The translations under genes were made by a program, and so were the position numbers. This document shows positions 33,618 to 41,651 of a DNA stretch of 64,000 nucleotides, one piece after another. The first letter of the stretch is position 1. Each line of letters begins with the position of its first letter. The notes below the pieces were generated by a model that was given only the letters and a program-made list of their open reading frames with translations, was not told the DNA's origin and searched no databases. The DNA is taken from assembly GCF_963676855.1 (NCBI RefSeq), contig NZ_OY781460.1, positions 2,023,520 to 2,087,519 of the forward strand. Reading direction: 5' to 3'. The stretch is from an uncultured Anaeromusa sp. (GTDB taxonomy: Bacteria; Bacillota; Negativicutes; Anaeromusales; Anaeromusaceae).

Positions 33618-34289
33618 ATGACAGCTTTTTTTGCGGCTACGATTTTTGTGGTATTAGCGGAAATGGGAGACAAGACGCAGCTTTTGGCATTGGCTTTGGC
33701 GGGGCGGTATTCATGGAAGACCGTGATGAGCGGTATTTTGGTGGCAACGTTGCTTAATCATTTGCTAGCGGTGTTGACCGGACATTATTTGCAGTATGTG
33801 ATGCCCATGATGTACGTACAAATTGCCGCTGCAGTATCTTTTATCTTCTTTGGCATTTGGACTATTCGCGGAGATGAACTTGGGGATGCGGACAAGGCCA
33901 CCTGTTATACGCCGTTTTGCACCGTAGTGGTGGCGTTCTTTTTGGCGGAGATGGGAGATAAGACGCAGCTGGCTACGGTAGCCTTAGCAGCACAGTACCA
34001 GGAAATTATACCGGTCTGGATGGGGACGACTACGGGGATGATGATTGCCGACGGTATGGCGATTGCTGTTGGGGGGATATTACTTAAGCATTTACCGGAA
34101 CAAGCGGTAAAATGGACGGCGGCTGTTATCTTTGTGCTCTTTGGTCTCTACGGGTTGCATGAATCGTTACCGGCACCATGGAATACTTCGCTACTATTGG
34201 GTGGTGTGGCTGCATTAAGCGCTCTTTTGATGGGGCTTATGCATCGGTGGCAATGTAGAGCGTCACAAGAAAGCAATAGCAATAGTTGA
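33618..34289 (+). CDS. Gdt1/TMEM165 (UPF0016) family manganese exporter
   Basis: A 223-residue membrane protein of two homologous halves, each with the family signature: AEMGDKTQL near residue 13 and again near residue 114. About six or seven membrane spans are predicted. The UPF0016 family moves Mn2+ or Ca2+; MneA of Vibrio is an Mn exporter of this family. The yybP-ykoY riboswitch upstream strongly supports Mn2+ export here. GGGAGG precedes the ATG. Its stop overlaps the -35 element for the thioredoxin gene. Confidence 0.92.
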   Translation: MTAFFAATIFVVLAEMGDKTQLLALALAGRYSWKTVMSGILVATLLNHLLAVLTGHYLQYVMPMMYVQIAAAVSFIFFGIWTIRGDELGDADKATCYTPFCTVVVAFFLAEMGDKTQLATVALAAQYQEIIPVWMGTTTGMMIADGMAIAVGGILLKHLPEQAVKWTAAVIFVLFGLYGLHESLPAPWNTSLLLGGVAALSALLMGLMHRWQCRASQESNSNS

Positions 34290-34314
34290 CTTCAAGAAAT
34301 AAAAACTTTACAAT
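34286..34314 (+). promoter_or_regulatory. Sigma-A promoter for thioredoxin
   Basis: TTGACT (34286-34291), a 17-base spacer and TACAAT (34309-34314). The -35 hexamer overlaps the stop codon of the Mn exporter. Confidence 0.75.
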
Positions 34315-34376
34315 AAAAGCAGAATATTCTCGGTGAAAGCGTTGATTTCATAGAGGAAAAACAGGGAGGCATGGAT

Positions 34377-34700
34377 ATGGCTTTGCATACCATTGCAACA
34401 GAAGAAGAATTTCAGACCCTGGTGATCGAGGCGGGCAAGCCGGTTTTGGTTGATTTTTGGGCTCCCTGGTGTGGGCCTTGTAAAATGATTGCTCCGGAGC
34501 TGGAGTCGCTGGCGCCTGAATATGCGGATAAAGCGGCTATCATTAAAGTGAATGTCGACGACTTTCCTGCGGTGGCGCAGCGGTACAAGGTCATGGGCAT
34601 TCCTACGTTACTCATTTTTAAGGAGGGCAAAGAAGTCTCCCGTCTGGTGGGCTTTCGGCCTAAAAAAGAGTTAGCGGCGGCTGTGGATGCGGTGCTTTAA
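34377..34700 (+). CDS. trxA: Thioredoxin
   Basis: A 107-residue thioredoxin with the active site WCGPCK in FWAPWCGPCKM near residue 29, and the conserved cis-proline in MGIPTLLIF. It reduces protein disulfides in the cytoplasm. ATG 34377 is seven bases after GGGAGG; ATG 34371 is too close to it. It has its own promoter and terminator and no thioredoxin reductase next to it. Confidence 0.95.
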   Translation: MALHTIATEEEFQTLVIEAGKPVLVDFWAPWCGPCKMIAPELESLAPEYADKAAIIKVNVDDFPAVAQRYKVMGIPTLLIFKEGKEVSRLVGFRPKKELAAAVDAVL

Positions 34701-34727
34701 AACAAATTGAGTTGAAGAAAGTTGGTG

Positions 34728-34764
34728 AAGGCATTCTACTAAAAAAGTAGGGTGCCTTTTGGTT
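34728..34764 (+). terminator. Terminator after thioredoxin
   Basis: AAGGCATTCTACT (34728-34740) and AGTAGGGTGCCTT (34746-34758) form a 13-base stem with one G-T pair around AAAAA, followed by TTGGTTTT. Confidence 0.85.
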
Positions 34765-34864
34765 TTAACGGCTGTAATTCTCTGGCGTGCGCTCCGGTCA
34801 CTCCGGCTCTCTTTTGCATTTCTTATTGTCCCAAAGCCAAATAGTATCACCAGGAGGTTCGAAG

Positions 34865-35554
34865 ATGGAAAAAACAAAGATTTTAATTGCAGACGACGAC
34901 AAACAAATACGTCAATTGTTGGCGCTTTATTTTGAAAAAGAAGGCTTTGCTGTAGTGGAAGCTGCTGACGGAACAGAGGCTCTGCGCTTTTACGAAGAAC
35001 AAAAGCCGCAATTGTTGCTGTTGGATGTTATGATGCCAGGACAAGACGGGCTGGAAGTATGTCGACGTGTGCGGAGAGTGTCTGAGGTGCCTGTTATTTT
35101 GCTGACGGCTAAAGGGGAAGATGAAGATCGCATTAACGGTTTGGAACAGGGGGCTGACGATTATGTGGCGAAACCTTTCAATCCGCGGGAAGTCGTGGCC
35201 CGGGTCAAAGCGGTCTTGCGGCGTTCTCAACATACCTGGCGTGAGGAAGAGTCTGTACAATATGACGAGTTGGACGTTAACTTGGCGGAACGCAGTGTGC
35301 GCGTGGCGGGAGTTGAAGTAGAGCTTACTGCCAAAGAGATAGAACTGCTGTGGTATCTGGCTAAGCATCCTGGCAGAGTATTCTCCCGCGAACAATTACT
35401 GGAAGCCATTTGGGGCTATGAGTATTTCGGAGATACCCGGACGGTTGATACGCATATCAAACGCTTGCGGCAAAAAATAGCTGCAGGCCGGACGGGAGCC
35501 TGGGACATTCGGACTGTTTGGGGCGTGGGTTATAAATTTGAAGTAGGGGTGTAA
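34865..35554 (+). CDS. OmpR-family response regulator
   Basis: A 229-residue regulator. The receiver domain has the acidic pair in IADDDKQ, the phosphoacceptor Asp in LLLDVMMPGQDG (residue ~53), and the Lys of YVAKPFNP. The C-terminal winged helix contains TRTVDTHIKRLRQKI and WGVGYKF. ATG 34865 follows CAGGAGG. It is two bases from the sensor kinase gene, which is surely its partner. Target genes are unknown. Confidence 0.92.
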   Translation: MEKTKILIADDDKQIRQLLALYFEKEGFAVVEAADGTEALRFYEEQKPQLLLLDVMMPGQDGLEVCRRVRRVSEVPVILLTAKGEDEDRINGLEQGADDYVAKPFNPREVVARVKAVLRRSQHTWREEESVQYDELDVNLAERSVRVAGVEVELTAKEIELLWYLAKHPGRVFSREQLLEAIWGYEYFGDTRTVDTHIKRLRQKIAAGRTGAWDIRTVWGVGYKFEVGV

Positions 35555-35556
35555 TT

Positions 35557-37083
35557 GTGTCCAGACCGTTGCGTTATCAAATTTGGTCCCGACATATCGG
35601 TATTATCATTTTAGCCTTGCTTTTGGCGTTTGCCGGTTCGTACATGCTGATTCGCCAGTATGTATTGGAGCAGCGTACGGCTGATTTGGTTCGGAAGGGA
35701 ACGGAGCTAACCCAGTTGGTGGCGGCTTCGCGCCAACAAGAAGATGGTTATCAGGAATTGCGGCAACTGGTAGAGGTGTTGGATCCGTTTTTGGATGCCC
35801 GAATTTGGGTGGTGGATCGCCAGGGAAGGATTCTGGCTTTGTCGGGCGGTATGATGGCTCCAGCGGCAGGAGGAACGCATTTTAATCATGGCGACGCTAT
35901 GCCCCATGGTCGGGGGATGATGCAGGGCCAAGGCCAGGGACCTGGACTCGGCATGATGATGCAAGGAGGGGCGCGACTGGTGGGACCGTTGCAGGATGTA
36001 CTGCAAGGACAAATTGTCAGACGTACTTTTTTTCATGATTTCTACCAAGAGCAAATGCTTGTGGTTGCGGTTCCGGTCCCTGGACCGGAAACAGGAAGTA
36101 CCGACGGGGCTGTTGTTTTGCATGTGCCTCTTCAAGGCGTGGAAGCATGGCTGCAACGGGTGCGGTGGCATTTAGGCGTTGTAGCGGTCATCTGCCTATT
36201 GGCTTCCTTAGTAGTCGGCCAGCGCTTAAGCCGGCAGATTGCCCGCCCTTTGGAAAGCTTACGCCAGGCGACGCAACATATTGCTGGCGGAGAATATCAT
36301 CGTCGGGTACCGGTAGAAGGACCGGCGGAGTTGGTGGATGTGGCGCAAAGCTTCAACGCCATGGCGGCCAGCTTAGAGCAATCGGCGCTGGAGATGGAGA
36401 AGCAGGAAGGACTGCGCCGGGATTTTGTGGCGAATGTATCTCATGAGCTGCGTACGCCATTGACTATTATTCGCGGCTACAATGAGGCACTGGCGGACGG
36501 TACGGCGGCCGAGCAGCAACGGCAGCAATACCATGCTTTGATTCGCGATGAAGCGATGCGTCTAGAGCGTCTGATCGCCGATTTGCTCGATATAAGCCGC
36601 TTGCGGGCCGGAGTTGTAGAAATGGAACGAGAAAGCATTTTGTTACAGAGTCTGGTAGATGGCGTGGTTCAGTTAGTGGAGAAATTGGCGCAAGAAAAAG
36701 ACTTGCGGTTGGAAACAAAACTTTCCGAAGGACTGCTGGTGTACGGCGATGGCGATCGTCTGACGCAGTTGTTGTTGATTCTTCTAGATAATGCTCTGCG
36801 TCATACAGAGCAGGGGACCGTTTATATTGAGTCTGGTCGCGATGGCGATAGCCGCGTTTTTTTACGTATCAGCGACACGGGACATGGCATTCCGGCGGAG
36901 GCGCTTCCGTATATTTGGGAGCGCTTTTATAAGGTCGATAAGGCGCACAGCCGCGATGGAGGCGGCACGGGTCTAGGCCTAGCAGTGGCGAAAGAGATCA
37001 TGAATTTGCACGGCATTGATGTGGAAGCAACCAGTATTGTAGGGGCGGGAACCACTTTTACGCTGCGATTTTCGCAAGGTTAG
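35557..37083 (+). CDS. Membrane sensor histidine kinase with Met/His/Gly-rich sensor loop
   Basis: A 508-residue kinase starting at GTG 35557. Membrane segments lie at ~13-31 and ~205-223, enclosing an extracytoplasmic domain. HAMP comes next, then the HisKA phospho-His in VSHELRTPLT, the N box LLDNALRHT, and the G boxes DTGHGIP and GGTGLGLAVAKEI. Residues ~97-137 of the outer domain are dominated by Met, His and Gly (GGMMAP, THFNHGDAMPHGRGMMQ, GLGMMMQGG), a composition seen in copper- or heavy-metal-binding segments. A metal signal is therefore an inference. Confidence 0.9.
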   Translation: MSRPLRYQIWSRHIGIIILALLLAFAGSYMLIRQYVLEQRTADLVRKGTELTQLVAASRQQEDGYQELRQLVEVLDPFLDARIWVVDRQGRILALSGGMMAPAAGGTHFNHGDAMPHGRGMMQGQGQGPGLGMMMQGGARLVGPLQDVLQGQIVRRTFFHDFYQEQMLVVAVPVPGPETGSTDGAVVLHVPLQGVEAWLQRVRWHLGVVAVICLLASLVVGQRLSRQIARPLESLRQATQHIAGGEYHRRVPVEGPAELVDVAQSFNAMAASLEQSALEMEKQEGLRRDFVANVSHELRTPLTIIRGYNEALADGTAAEQQRQQYHALIRDEAMRLERLIADLLDISRLRAGVVEMERESILLQSLVDGVVQLVEKLAQEKDLRLETKLSEGLLVYGDGDRLTQLLLILLDNALRHTEQGTVYIESGRDGDSRVFLRISDTGHGIPAEALPYIWERFYKVDKAHSRDGGGTGLGLAVAKEIMNLHGIDVEATSIVGAGTTFTLRFSQG

Positions 37084-37116
37084 GCTTGAATGTTGTATAC
37101 TCAACTAAAAAATTTG

Positions 37117-37145
37117 TTGTTTCTATACAGCGAATTTGCGATAAT
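37117..37145 (+). promoter_or_regulatory. Promoter for tatA
   Basis: TTGTTT (37117-37122), a 17-base spacer and GATAAT (37140-37145), 26 bases before the tatA start. Confidence 0.55.
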
Positions 37146-37171
37146 AGAAGCTGGAAGAGGAGGTATGGCCA

Positions 37172-37369
37172 ATGTTTAACATAGGGTTGCCGGAGCTTTT
37201 TGTAGTGCTGGTAATTGTGCTAATTACTTTTGGACCAGCCAAGCTGCCGGAAATTTCCCGGGCCTTGGGGAAAAGTGTTCGGGACTTTAAAGCCGCCTCG
37301 GATCAGGTGAAAGAGGAAGTGAGTCACACTGCTTCCCTAACAACACCAATAGAAAAAGAAAAACTGTAA
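37172..37369 (+). CDS. tatA: Twin-arginine translocase subunit TatA/TatE
   Basis: A 65-residue protein with one N-terminal membrane helix (LPELFVVLVIVLITFGP), the conserved FGP turn, and an amphipathic helix with KLPEISRALGKSVRDF. TatA multimers form the pore that exports folded, often cofactor-bearing proteins. No tatC is in the window. RBS AGAGGAGG is eight bases from the ATG. The nearby hydrogenase genes may reflect a shared need for Tat export. Confidence 0.93.
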   Translation: MFNIGLPELFVVLVIVLITFGPAKLPEISRALGKSVRDFKAASDQVKEEVSHTASLTTPIEKEKL

Positions 37370-37382
37370 AATGGCAGGTAGA

Positions 37383-37422
37383 GGCCTCCTCTCCAAAGTT
37401 TCTTTGAGAGTTGGCCTTTTTT
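37383..37422 (+). terminator. Terminator after tatA
   Basis: GGCC (37383-37386) with CTCTC pairs with GAGAG and GGCC (37413-37416); inner AAAG and CTTT extend the hairpin. Six T follow. Confidence 0.75.
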
Positions 37423-37455
37423 GCGTATAGCAGTTCAAGGAGGTTTCATTTTAGA

Positions 37456-38631
37456 ATGATTGGATGTACAAAATTATTATGTGGTACGGCGACGGTGTCG
37501 GATATTGTTAAATACGGTCGCAAAACGGAACATCTGCCGCCGCAGATGTTGCAATTTTCTTCGGATGCCACTCCGATTGTTGTTTGGAACAGCACAAACC
37601 GTTGTAATTTATCTTGTCAGCATTGCTATATTAATGCAGAGGACAAAGAATATGCTGGCGAATTTTCAACAGAGGAAGCCAAGGCTTTTATTGACGATTT
37701 GGCTTCCATGAAGGTGCCTGTGCTACTTTTCTCTGGTGGTGAACCGCTGGTGCGCCAAGATTTGTTTGAATTGGGACCCTATGCTGCATCCAAAGGCATT
37801 CGTCCGGTTATTTCGACGAATGGCACGCTGATCACGCCGGACATGGCTCGACGCATTCATGAATCTGGCTTTCAATATGTCGGCATCAGCGTGGACGGCA
37901 ATGAAGAGGTTCACGATAATTTCCGCGGCAAAAAAGGCGCTTTTCAGGGTACTATCCAGGGCATTCGTAATTCGCTGGCTGCGGGCAATAAGACCGGCAT
38001 TCGTTTTACCGTGAATCGCTTGAATTTCCACACTCTGCCGGACGTTCTGGATATTGTGGAACGTGAAGGCGTGCCGCGTTTTTGCATGTACCATTTGGTG
38101 TATGCAGGCCGGGGCAAGGAAATGGCGGAACTGGATACTACGCCCGAACAGAAACGGCAAACCATTGAACTCTTGATGGAACGGACGTTGGATTTCCATA
38201 AGCGCGGTATTGAAGTGGAAATTTTGACGACCGATAATCATGCCGACGGTATTTATTTACTGCAGTACTTAGAAAAGCACCAGCCGGAGCGAGTAGAAGA
38301 AGTCTTGCAACTGCTGGAAATGCATGGCGGCTGTTCAGCCGGACAGAAAACTTCCAATGTGGACCCTCAGGGCAATGTGCATGCTTGTCAATTCTGGGGC
38401 CATAAGACACTGGGCAATGTACGGGAAAAGAAATTTAGTGAAATCTGGAAGGACAGCCAAGACAAGTTCTTGTGCTCTATGCGTGAGAAGCACCTACACT
38501 TAGAAGGCCGCTGTGGCGAATGCCGCTATAAAATGTTTTGCGGCGGCTGCCGCATTCGGGCGGAAGCTGTGACTGGCGGCAATATTTGGGCGGAGGATCC
38601 GGCCTGTTATCTGACGGACTGGAAGGAGTGA
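37456..38631 (+). CDS. ahbC: AhbC/NirJ1-like radical SAM protein, siroheme-dependent heme synthesis
   Basis: A 391-residue radical SAM protein. CNLSCQHCY near residue 53 binds the SAM cluster. The C-terminal domain has the Cys set of the SPASM type (CSAGQKT, CQFWGHK, then CGECRYKMFCGGCR). The family member AhbC converts didecarboxysiroheme to Fe-coproporphyrin III. The next gene is the AhbD-like partner, so the pair is the late part of the alternative heme route; NirJ-type heme d1 synthesis is the other possibility. The ATG at 37456 is 11 bases after AAGGAGG, a little far. Confidence 0.85.
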   Translation: MIGCTKLLCGTATVSDIVKYGRKTEHLPPQMLQFSSDATPIVVWNSTNRCNLSCQHCYINAEDKEYAGEFSTEEAKAFIDDLASMKVPVLLFSGGEPLVRQDLFELGPYAASKGIRPVISTNGTLITPDMARRIHESGFQYVGISVDGNEEVHDNFRGKKGAFQGTIQGIRNSLAAGNKTGIRFTVNRLNFHTLPDVLDIVEREGVPRFCMYHLVYAGRGKEMAELDTTPEQKRQTIELLMERTLDFHKRGIEVEILTTDNHADGIYLLQYLEKHQPERVEEVLQLLEMHGGCSAGQKTSNVDPQGNVHACQFWGHKTLGNVREKKFSEIWKDSQDKFLCSMREKHLHLEGRCGECRYKMFCGGCRIRAEAVTGGNIWAEDPACYLTDWKE

Positions 38632-38635
38632 TCCC

Positions 38636-39619
38636 ATGATCATTTCTTGGAATACGACCCAGGAATGCAATATTCGTTGTGTCCATTGTTACCGAGACGC
38701 CGGCTCCAAACATGCAGAAGAGCTGGATACAGCGGAAGGGAAAAAACTTATTGAGCAAATTGCCAAGGCTGGGTTTAAGATTTTGATTCTCAGCGGCGGC
38801 GAACCTTTGATGCGAGCTGATATTTACGAACTTATTCGTCATGCAAAAGAACAGGGGCTGCGCCCTGTTCTTGGCACCAATGGTATTTTGATTACCCCAG
38901 AAGTGGCGGTAAAACTCAAAGAGGCTGGTTTGGCCCGGGCGGGAATCAGTTTGGATAGTGTTGATGCTGCGCGGCATGATGAATTTCGCCAATGGCCCGG
39001 CGCTTGGCAGGGCGCGGTTGATGGCATGGCGGCCTGCCGGGCGGCAGGGTTGCCGTTCCAAATTCATACTACAGCTATGAATTGGAATGAGCCGGAAATT
39101 ACGGAGCTTACGGATTTTGCAGTAAGCGCCGGCGCCGCGGGACATCATATTTTCTTCCTGGTGCCTGTGGGCCGGGGCAAGGACATTGAAGATACGTCTT
39201 TGCATACGGAACAGTATGAGTCGCTGCTGGGACGCATTTTGGATAAACAGCAGCAGGTGGAAATTGAGTTAAAGCCGACTTGCGCTCCTCAGTTCATGCG
39301 CATTGCGAAGGAACGGGGCATGAAGATGCGCTTTACTAAGGGATGCCTGGCCGGTACGGCCTATTGCGTCATTATTCCTAACGGCGATGTCCATCCGTGT
39401 CCGTACTTACCGATGAAAGTGGGCAATGTGCGTCAGACGCCGTTTGATGAAATGTGGGCTAAAAGTGAAATCTTCCAGGATTTACGACATCAGCCGCTAA
39501 AAGGGGCTTGCGGGCGCTGCGGTTATGACGATATTTGCGGCGGCTGCCGCGCTAGAGCCTATTACTATTCCGACGGTGACTATCTTGCGGAAGAACCTTG
39601 GTGCGCCTGCGGGAGATAA
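38636..39619 (+). CDS. ahbD: AhbD/NirJ2-like radical SAM protein, heme-forming decarboxylase
   Basis: A 327-residue radical SAM protein with CNIRCVHCY near residue 12, LSGGEPLMR, and a C-terminal auxiliary-cluster Cys set (CLAGTAYC, CPYLP, CGRCGYDDICGGCRARA). AhbD decarboxylates the propionates of Fe-coproporphyrin III to yield heme b. The siroheme-stage genes ahbA/B are not in the window. A hydrogenase cytochrome b gene, which needs heme, begins 33 bases downstream. Confidence 0.85.
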   Translation: MIISWNTTQECNIRCVHCYRDAGSKHAEELDTAEGKKLIEQIAKAGFKILILSGGEPLMRADIYELIRHAKEQGLRPVLGTNGILITPEVAVKLKEAGLARAGISLDSVDAARHDEFRQWPGAWQGAVDGMAACRAAGLPFQIHTTAMNWNEPEITELTDFAVSAGAAGHHIFFLVPVGRGKDIEDTSLHTEQYESLLGRILDKQQQVEIELKPTCAPQFMRIAKERGMKMRFTKGCLAGTAYCVIIPNGDVHPCPYLPMKVGNVRQTPFDEMWAKSEIFQDLRHQPLKGACGRCGYDDICGGCRARAYYYSDGDYLAEEPWCACGR

Positions 39620-39652
39620 AACAGCAAGTGGATGATGAGAGGGGGATGTGCC

Positions 39653-40360
39653 ATGACACCCATGACGCATGGAACGATGAAGCCTTATTATCTGTTCAGT
39701 CCTTTTTTGCGGTTTTTTCACTGGATTATGGTGTTGGCAATTTTAGTGCTGTTTGTGACAGGACTTTACATTGGCGACCCGGGCTACGTGGGAACGCAAG
39801 GGCTTGAGCCGACCTTTGCCGTAGCGACTTGGTTTTCTATGGAAACCATTCGCTTCATCCATTTTGCCTCGGCTTTTTTATTCATGGGCAGCTTTGTTTT
39901 TCGTATTTACGGATTCGCCATCAACAAAGGAGATCGGTTGTTTCCGCGTCCATGGAAACTGGAGTATTGGTTGGGAATGCTGGATGTAGGGCTGCATTAT
40001 CTGCTTCTCTCGCCACATCACCGGCCTTACTTGCGCAACCATATGGCGCGGGCTGGTTATGCGACTGCCTATTTGATGATTTTTATCGAAATTGTCACTG
40101 GTTTGGCCATGTATTTTATGGTTCATCCCAACGGTTGGGGCGCTGCCTTGTTTGGTCCTTTTGTATATTGGTTGGGAGGGGAGTACTGGCTGCACTTGCT
40201 GCATCATTATGCCGCTTGGGCGATTATGCTGTTCTCCATTGTCCATGTGTATATGGCGGTTCGGGCTGATATTATTGAAGGTGGCGGCGAAATTTCAAGC
40301 ATGATTTCCGGTGTTAAGTATTTCCATGAGGATCCTGATGATTTGGGGGATATCCGCTAA
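39653..40360 (+). CDS. hyaC: Ni/Fe-hydrogenase b-type cytochrome subunit
   Basis: A 235-residue membrane protein of the HyaC/HupC family. RFFHWIMVLAILVLFVTGLYIG near residue 19, a RFIHFASAFLFMGSFVFR helix, and LHLLHHYAAWAIMLFSIVHVYMA supply the His ligands for two b-type hemes in four or five membrane spans. It passes electrons from a periplasmic uptake hydrogenase to quinone. ATG 39653 follows GAGAGGGGG. The hydrogenase small and large subunits are not in the window, neither upstream nor downstream. Confidence 0.9.
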   Translation: MTPMTHGTMKPYYLFSPFLRFFHWIMVLAILVLFVTGLYIGDPGYVGTQGLEPTFAVATWFSMETIRFIHFASAFLFMGSFVFRIYGFAINKGDRLFPRPWKLEYWLGMLDVGLHYLLLSPHHRPYLRNHMARAGYATAYLMIFIEIVTGLAMYFMVHPNGWGAALFGPFVYWLGGEYWLHLLHHYAAWAIMLFSIVHVYMAVRADIIEGGGEISSMISGVKYFHEDPDDLGDIR

Positions 40361-40361
40361 A

Positions 40362-40850
40362 ATGAACGTTGCGGAGATAACTGTTTTAGGGGTTGGCAAC
40401 ATCTTGCTCGGAGACGAGGGCGTTGGCGTACGCGCGGTGGAACAGCTTCAAAAAGAGGGCGATTATTCTGCAGCAGTGCAGCTTCTTGACGGTGGTACGC
40501 TGGGGATGGAGTTGTTGCGCTTTTTAAAAGGAACGAAGCGACTGCTGCTGCTGGATGCGGTCCAAGGAGACCAGAAGCCGGGAACGTTGTATTGTTTGAG
40601 GGATTCTGAGGTAGAGGCTCATCTTAGCGGCGCTTTATCGGTACACGACCTGGGACTTAAGGACGTGCTGGCGGTGCTGAAACTGCTGGAGGCACCGGTG
40701 GAGGAAGTTGTTCTGCTGGGGGTGCAGCCGCAGACGCTGGCAGTGGGGATGGAATTATCAGAACCTGTGTCAGAGGCTCTGACGGCTCTGATACAGGCGG
40801 CCTGCACCCAAGTGCGGCAGTGGCAGGCGGAGGTGGCTTTGCATGGCTGA
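40362..40850 (+). CDS. hyaD: Hydrogenase maturation endopeptidase (HyaD/HybD family)
   Basis: A 162-residue protease of the M52 family. GVGNILLGDEGVGVRAVE carries the Ni-binding Glu/Asp region; LLLLDAVQ and LSVHDLGL carry the other ligands (Asp and His). It trims the C-terminus of the nickel-loaded hydrogenase large subunit. The ATG at 40362 follows the hyaC stop by one base. It overlaps the next gene by eight bases. Confidence 0.92.
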   Translation: MNVAEITVLGVGNILLGDEGVGVRAVEQLQKEGDYSAAVQLLDGGTLGMELLRFLKGTKRLLLLDAVQGDQKPGTLYCLRDSEVEAHLSGALSVHDLGLKDVLAVLKLLEAPVEEVVLLGVQPQTLAVGMELSEPVSEALTALIQAACTQVRQWQAEVALHG

Positions 40851-41241
40851 GACGGATCAAATGGCTTGGACTCCGTTGGCGAAAGCAGTGCTGGAGGAAG
40901 TCCGCCAGGCCTATGCCGCGTTGCAAGAGCACGGTCAGGGACATACGTTGTTTTTGGATAAAATTCCTTTAACCGCAGAAGAACGTCAAGCCATATCTGA
41001 TTTTCTGGGACAGGGCAAGTTGACCATTAAATTGGAGGATGCTCTGGAACCTGTACAGTGGCGAGAAACGGCTTTCAGCGGTATTTGGCAGGGCGTGTAT
41101 TGCAATCTGCAAGATACGCCTGTGCTAGAGACGTTAGAAATTGCCTGGTACCCGGAGCTTGCTTCCGCGCAGCGGGAGGATGTGGATAAGGACAGCCGAC
41201 GATTTAATACGTGGTTCAATGAGCAAGGATCACCGGCGTAA
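40843..41241 (+). CDS. HupH/HyaF-like hydrogenase expression protein (single C-terminal domain)
   Basis: A 132-residue protein. LTAEERQAISDFLGQGKLT and FSGIWQGVYCNLQDTPVLETLEIAWYPEL match the conserved domain of HupH/HyaF, assembly factors of uptake hydrogenases. Full-length HupH proteins have two such domains; this one has only one, so it is short. It overlaps hyaD by eight bases. Its stop codon lies within the loop of a strong hairpin. Confidence 0.75.
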   Translation: MAETDQMAWTPLAKAVLEEVRQAYAALQEHGQGHTLFLDKIPLTAEERQAISDFLGQGKLTIKLEDALEPVQWRETAFSGIWQGVYCNLQDTPVLETLEIAWYPELASAQREDVDKDSRRFNTWFNEQGSPA

Positions 41242-41255
41242 TGCGGTGATCCTTG
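41224..41255 (+). other. 12-base hairpin over the stop codon, before aroH
   Basis: CAAGGATCACCG (41224-41235) pairs perfectly with CGGTGATCCTTG (41244-41255). The loop contains the TAA stop of the hydrogenase gene. It is followed by CCTTGCAAAGGAGG, the aroH ribosome site, not by a T-run, so a classical terminator is unlikely. It may protect or process the mRNA. Confidence 0.5.
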
Positions 41256-41276
41256 CCTTGCAAAGGAGGCAAGCAG

Positions 41277-41651
41277 ATGTTGCGAGGAGTGCGTGGCGCC
41301 ACTACGGTGGAAGCTAACGATAAAGAAGGGATTTTTGAAGCGGTGCTGCAATTGCTGGACGCTTTGACAAAGGCTAATGGCTGGCACGAAGAAGAGTTGG
41401 GCGCTGTTATTTTCAGTTCTACCCCAGAGTTGCATGCTGCTTTTCCGGCGGCGGCGGCGCGGCGTTTTGGCTGGAATGATGTTGCGCTTTTCGGTGCTCA
41501 AGAAATAGAGGCTGAAGACGGAGTGCCCCAATGCATCCGCGTGCTGGTGTTGTGGAATACCGACAAAGCGATGAAAGAACTGCGGCATGTATATTTGCGC
41601 AGAGCGGTTGCCTTACGGCAAGATCGCAAGGCGGAGGCGAAAGAGCAATGA
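41277..41651 (+). CDS. aroH: Chorismate mutase, AroH type
   Basis: A 124-residue monofunctional chorismate mutase. RGVRGATTVEAND at the N-terminus holds the active-site Arg, and the fold-typical FSSTPELHAAFPAAAAR and QCIRVLVLWNT follow. It converts chorismate to prephenate for Phe/Tyr synthesis. ATG 41277 follows AAAGGAGG. No other aromatic amino acid gene is near. The stop overlaps the next start (ATGA). Confidence 0.92.
   Translation: MLRGVRGATTVEANDKEGIFEAVLQLLDALTKANGWHEEELGAVIFSSTPELHAAFPAAAARRFGWNDVALFGAQEIEAEDGVPQCIRVLVLWNTDKAMKELRHVYLRRAVALRQDRKAEAKEQ

Noticed and set aside
39653-40360. Formate dehydrogenase gamma subunit instead of hydrogenase cytochrome b
   Set aside because: The two families are related, but the adjoining hydrogenase protease and HupH-like gene decide for hydrogenase.
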